Below are positions 13,821 to 13,936 of a stretch of DNA of 13,936 bases, piece after piece. Each line of letters starts with the position of its first letter. The first letter of the stretch is position 1. A program made the position numbers and the translations under genes. The notes under the pieces were generated by a model, which was given only the letters and a program-made list of their open reading frames with translations, did no database searches and had not been told where the DNA came from. This DNA is from Elusimicrobiota bacterium (GTDB taxonomy: Bacteria > Elusimicrobiota > Elusimicrobia > UBA1565 > UBA9628): assembly GCA_023700845.1 (NCBI GenBank), contig JAMPYD010000020.1, forward strand, positions 1 to 13,936. The letters are read 5' to 3'.

Positions 13821-13838
13821 GTTCAACTCGTTCAACTT
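13821..13838. repeat. Tandem 9-bp direct repeat
   Basis: GTTCAACTC is followed directly by GTTCAACTT, and the next base begins the 27-bp inverted repeat. The AT-rich stretch just before (CTATATTAA, 13812-13820) might hold the rlmI -10 on the minus strand, but no matching -35 is seen. Confidence 0.6.
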
Positions 13839-13903
13839 GGTGCCTGGCATCCCGTTGTTGCATAAGTTCCGCCGAGTTATGCAACAACGGGATGCCAGGC
13901 ACC
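13839..13903. repeat. Perfect 27-bp inverted repeat with 11-nt loop
   Basis: The arm 13839-13865 (begins GGTGCCTGGCATCCCG) is the exact reverse complement of 13877-13903, with an 11-nt loop at 13866-13876. The GGTGCCTGGCA outer end resembles palindromic elements linked to REP-associated tyrosine transposases, from memory only. No U tract follows either arm. It could be a non-autonomous mobile palindrome, or a terminator/3'-end element of a gene beyond the right edge. It lies about 70 bp upstream of rlmI. Confidence 0.85.
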
Positions 13904-13936
13904 GGCTTCCGCAACGGCTTAGAGGCAGCCGCCGCG

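Overview
This is a high-GC bacterial chromosomal window with short intergenic gaps and both strands heavily coded. The taxon cannot be fixed from this sequence alone. GC-rich housekeeping genes, tandem secreted subtilases, many small exported proteins and few recognisable operons would suit a GC-rich Elusimicrobiota-like or similar under-studied lineage, but that is only a guess. There is no phage, transposase, CRISPR array or defence island. Most genes are recognisable family members. The unusual content lies in the non-coding layout and in a few atypical proteins.

Layout. 1-660: clpP on the minus strand, followed at the left edge by a Shine-Dalgarno sequence for a gene outside the window (clpX would be typical). 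693-2752: an AidB-like acyl-CoA dehydrogenase (+) and an unknown secreted protein (-), convergent and sharing a 4-bp CTAG at their stops. 2854-4622: a translationally coupled pair, a class I methyltransferase and a GlmS-isomerase-like SIS protein. 4598-4893: a gene-free stretch with a candidate structured RNA on the minus strand, having a -10 box, several hairpins, a terminator, and a 13-bp inverted repeat at its promoter. 4907-5655: marR plus a very small Cys-rich membrane protein, with a consensus promoter and TTCGA-based operator-like palindromes. 5734-6399: a 33-residue membrane peptide, tRNA-Phe(GAA), and an exported cupin whose TTG start lies 4 nt after the tRNA CCA. 6396-7313: a diacylglycerol/lipid kinase (-), again overlapping its convergent neighbour by 4 bp (TTAA). 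7401-10129: two tandem paralogous secreted subtilases (-), with a textbook terminator and palindrome-rich intergenic DNA carrying repeated AGGCCTA-type motifs. 10256-11249: an exported ankyrin-repeat protein and a small basic protein, each behind a TTGACG-N17-TATACT promoter. 11258-13768: rlmI followed by a stand-alone RecB/Cas4-like Fe-S nuclease, in one operon. 13821-13903: a short direct repeat and a perfect 27-bp inverted repeat.

Two themes link the window. First, at least five start codons sit 6-7 nt downstream of a -10-like hexamer with no room for a Shine-Dalgarno. This implies frequent leaderless mRNAs alongside genes with clear Shine-Dalgarno leaders. Second, many products are exported (the 213-aa protein, the cupin, two subtilases, the ankyrin protein), suggesting an active envelope or secreted-protein economy, while ClpP, RlmI and tRNA-Phe serve protein quality control and translation. 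The best candidates for something new are the minus-strand RNA at about 4605-4826, the ClpP with a Ser-His-Asn triad, the tRNA-mRNA junction, and the MarR/Cys-rich peptide pair.
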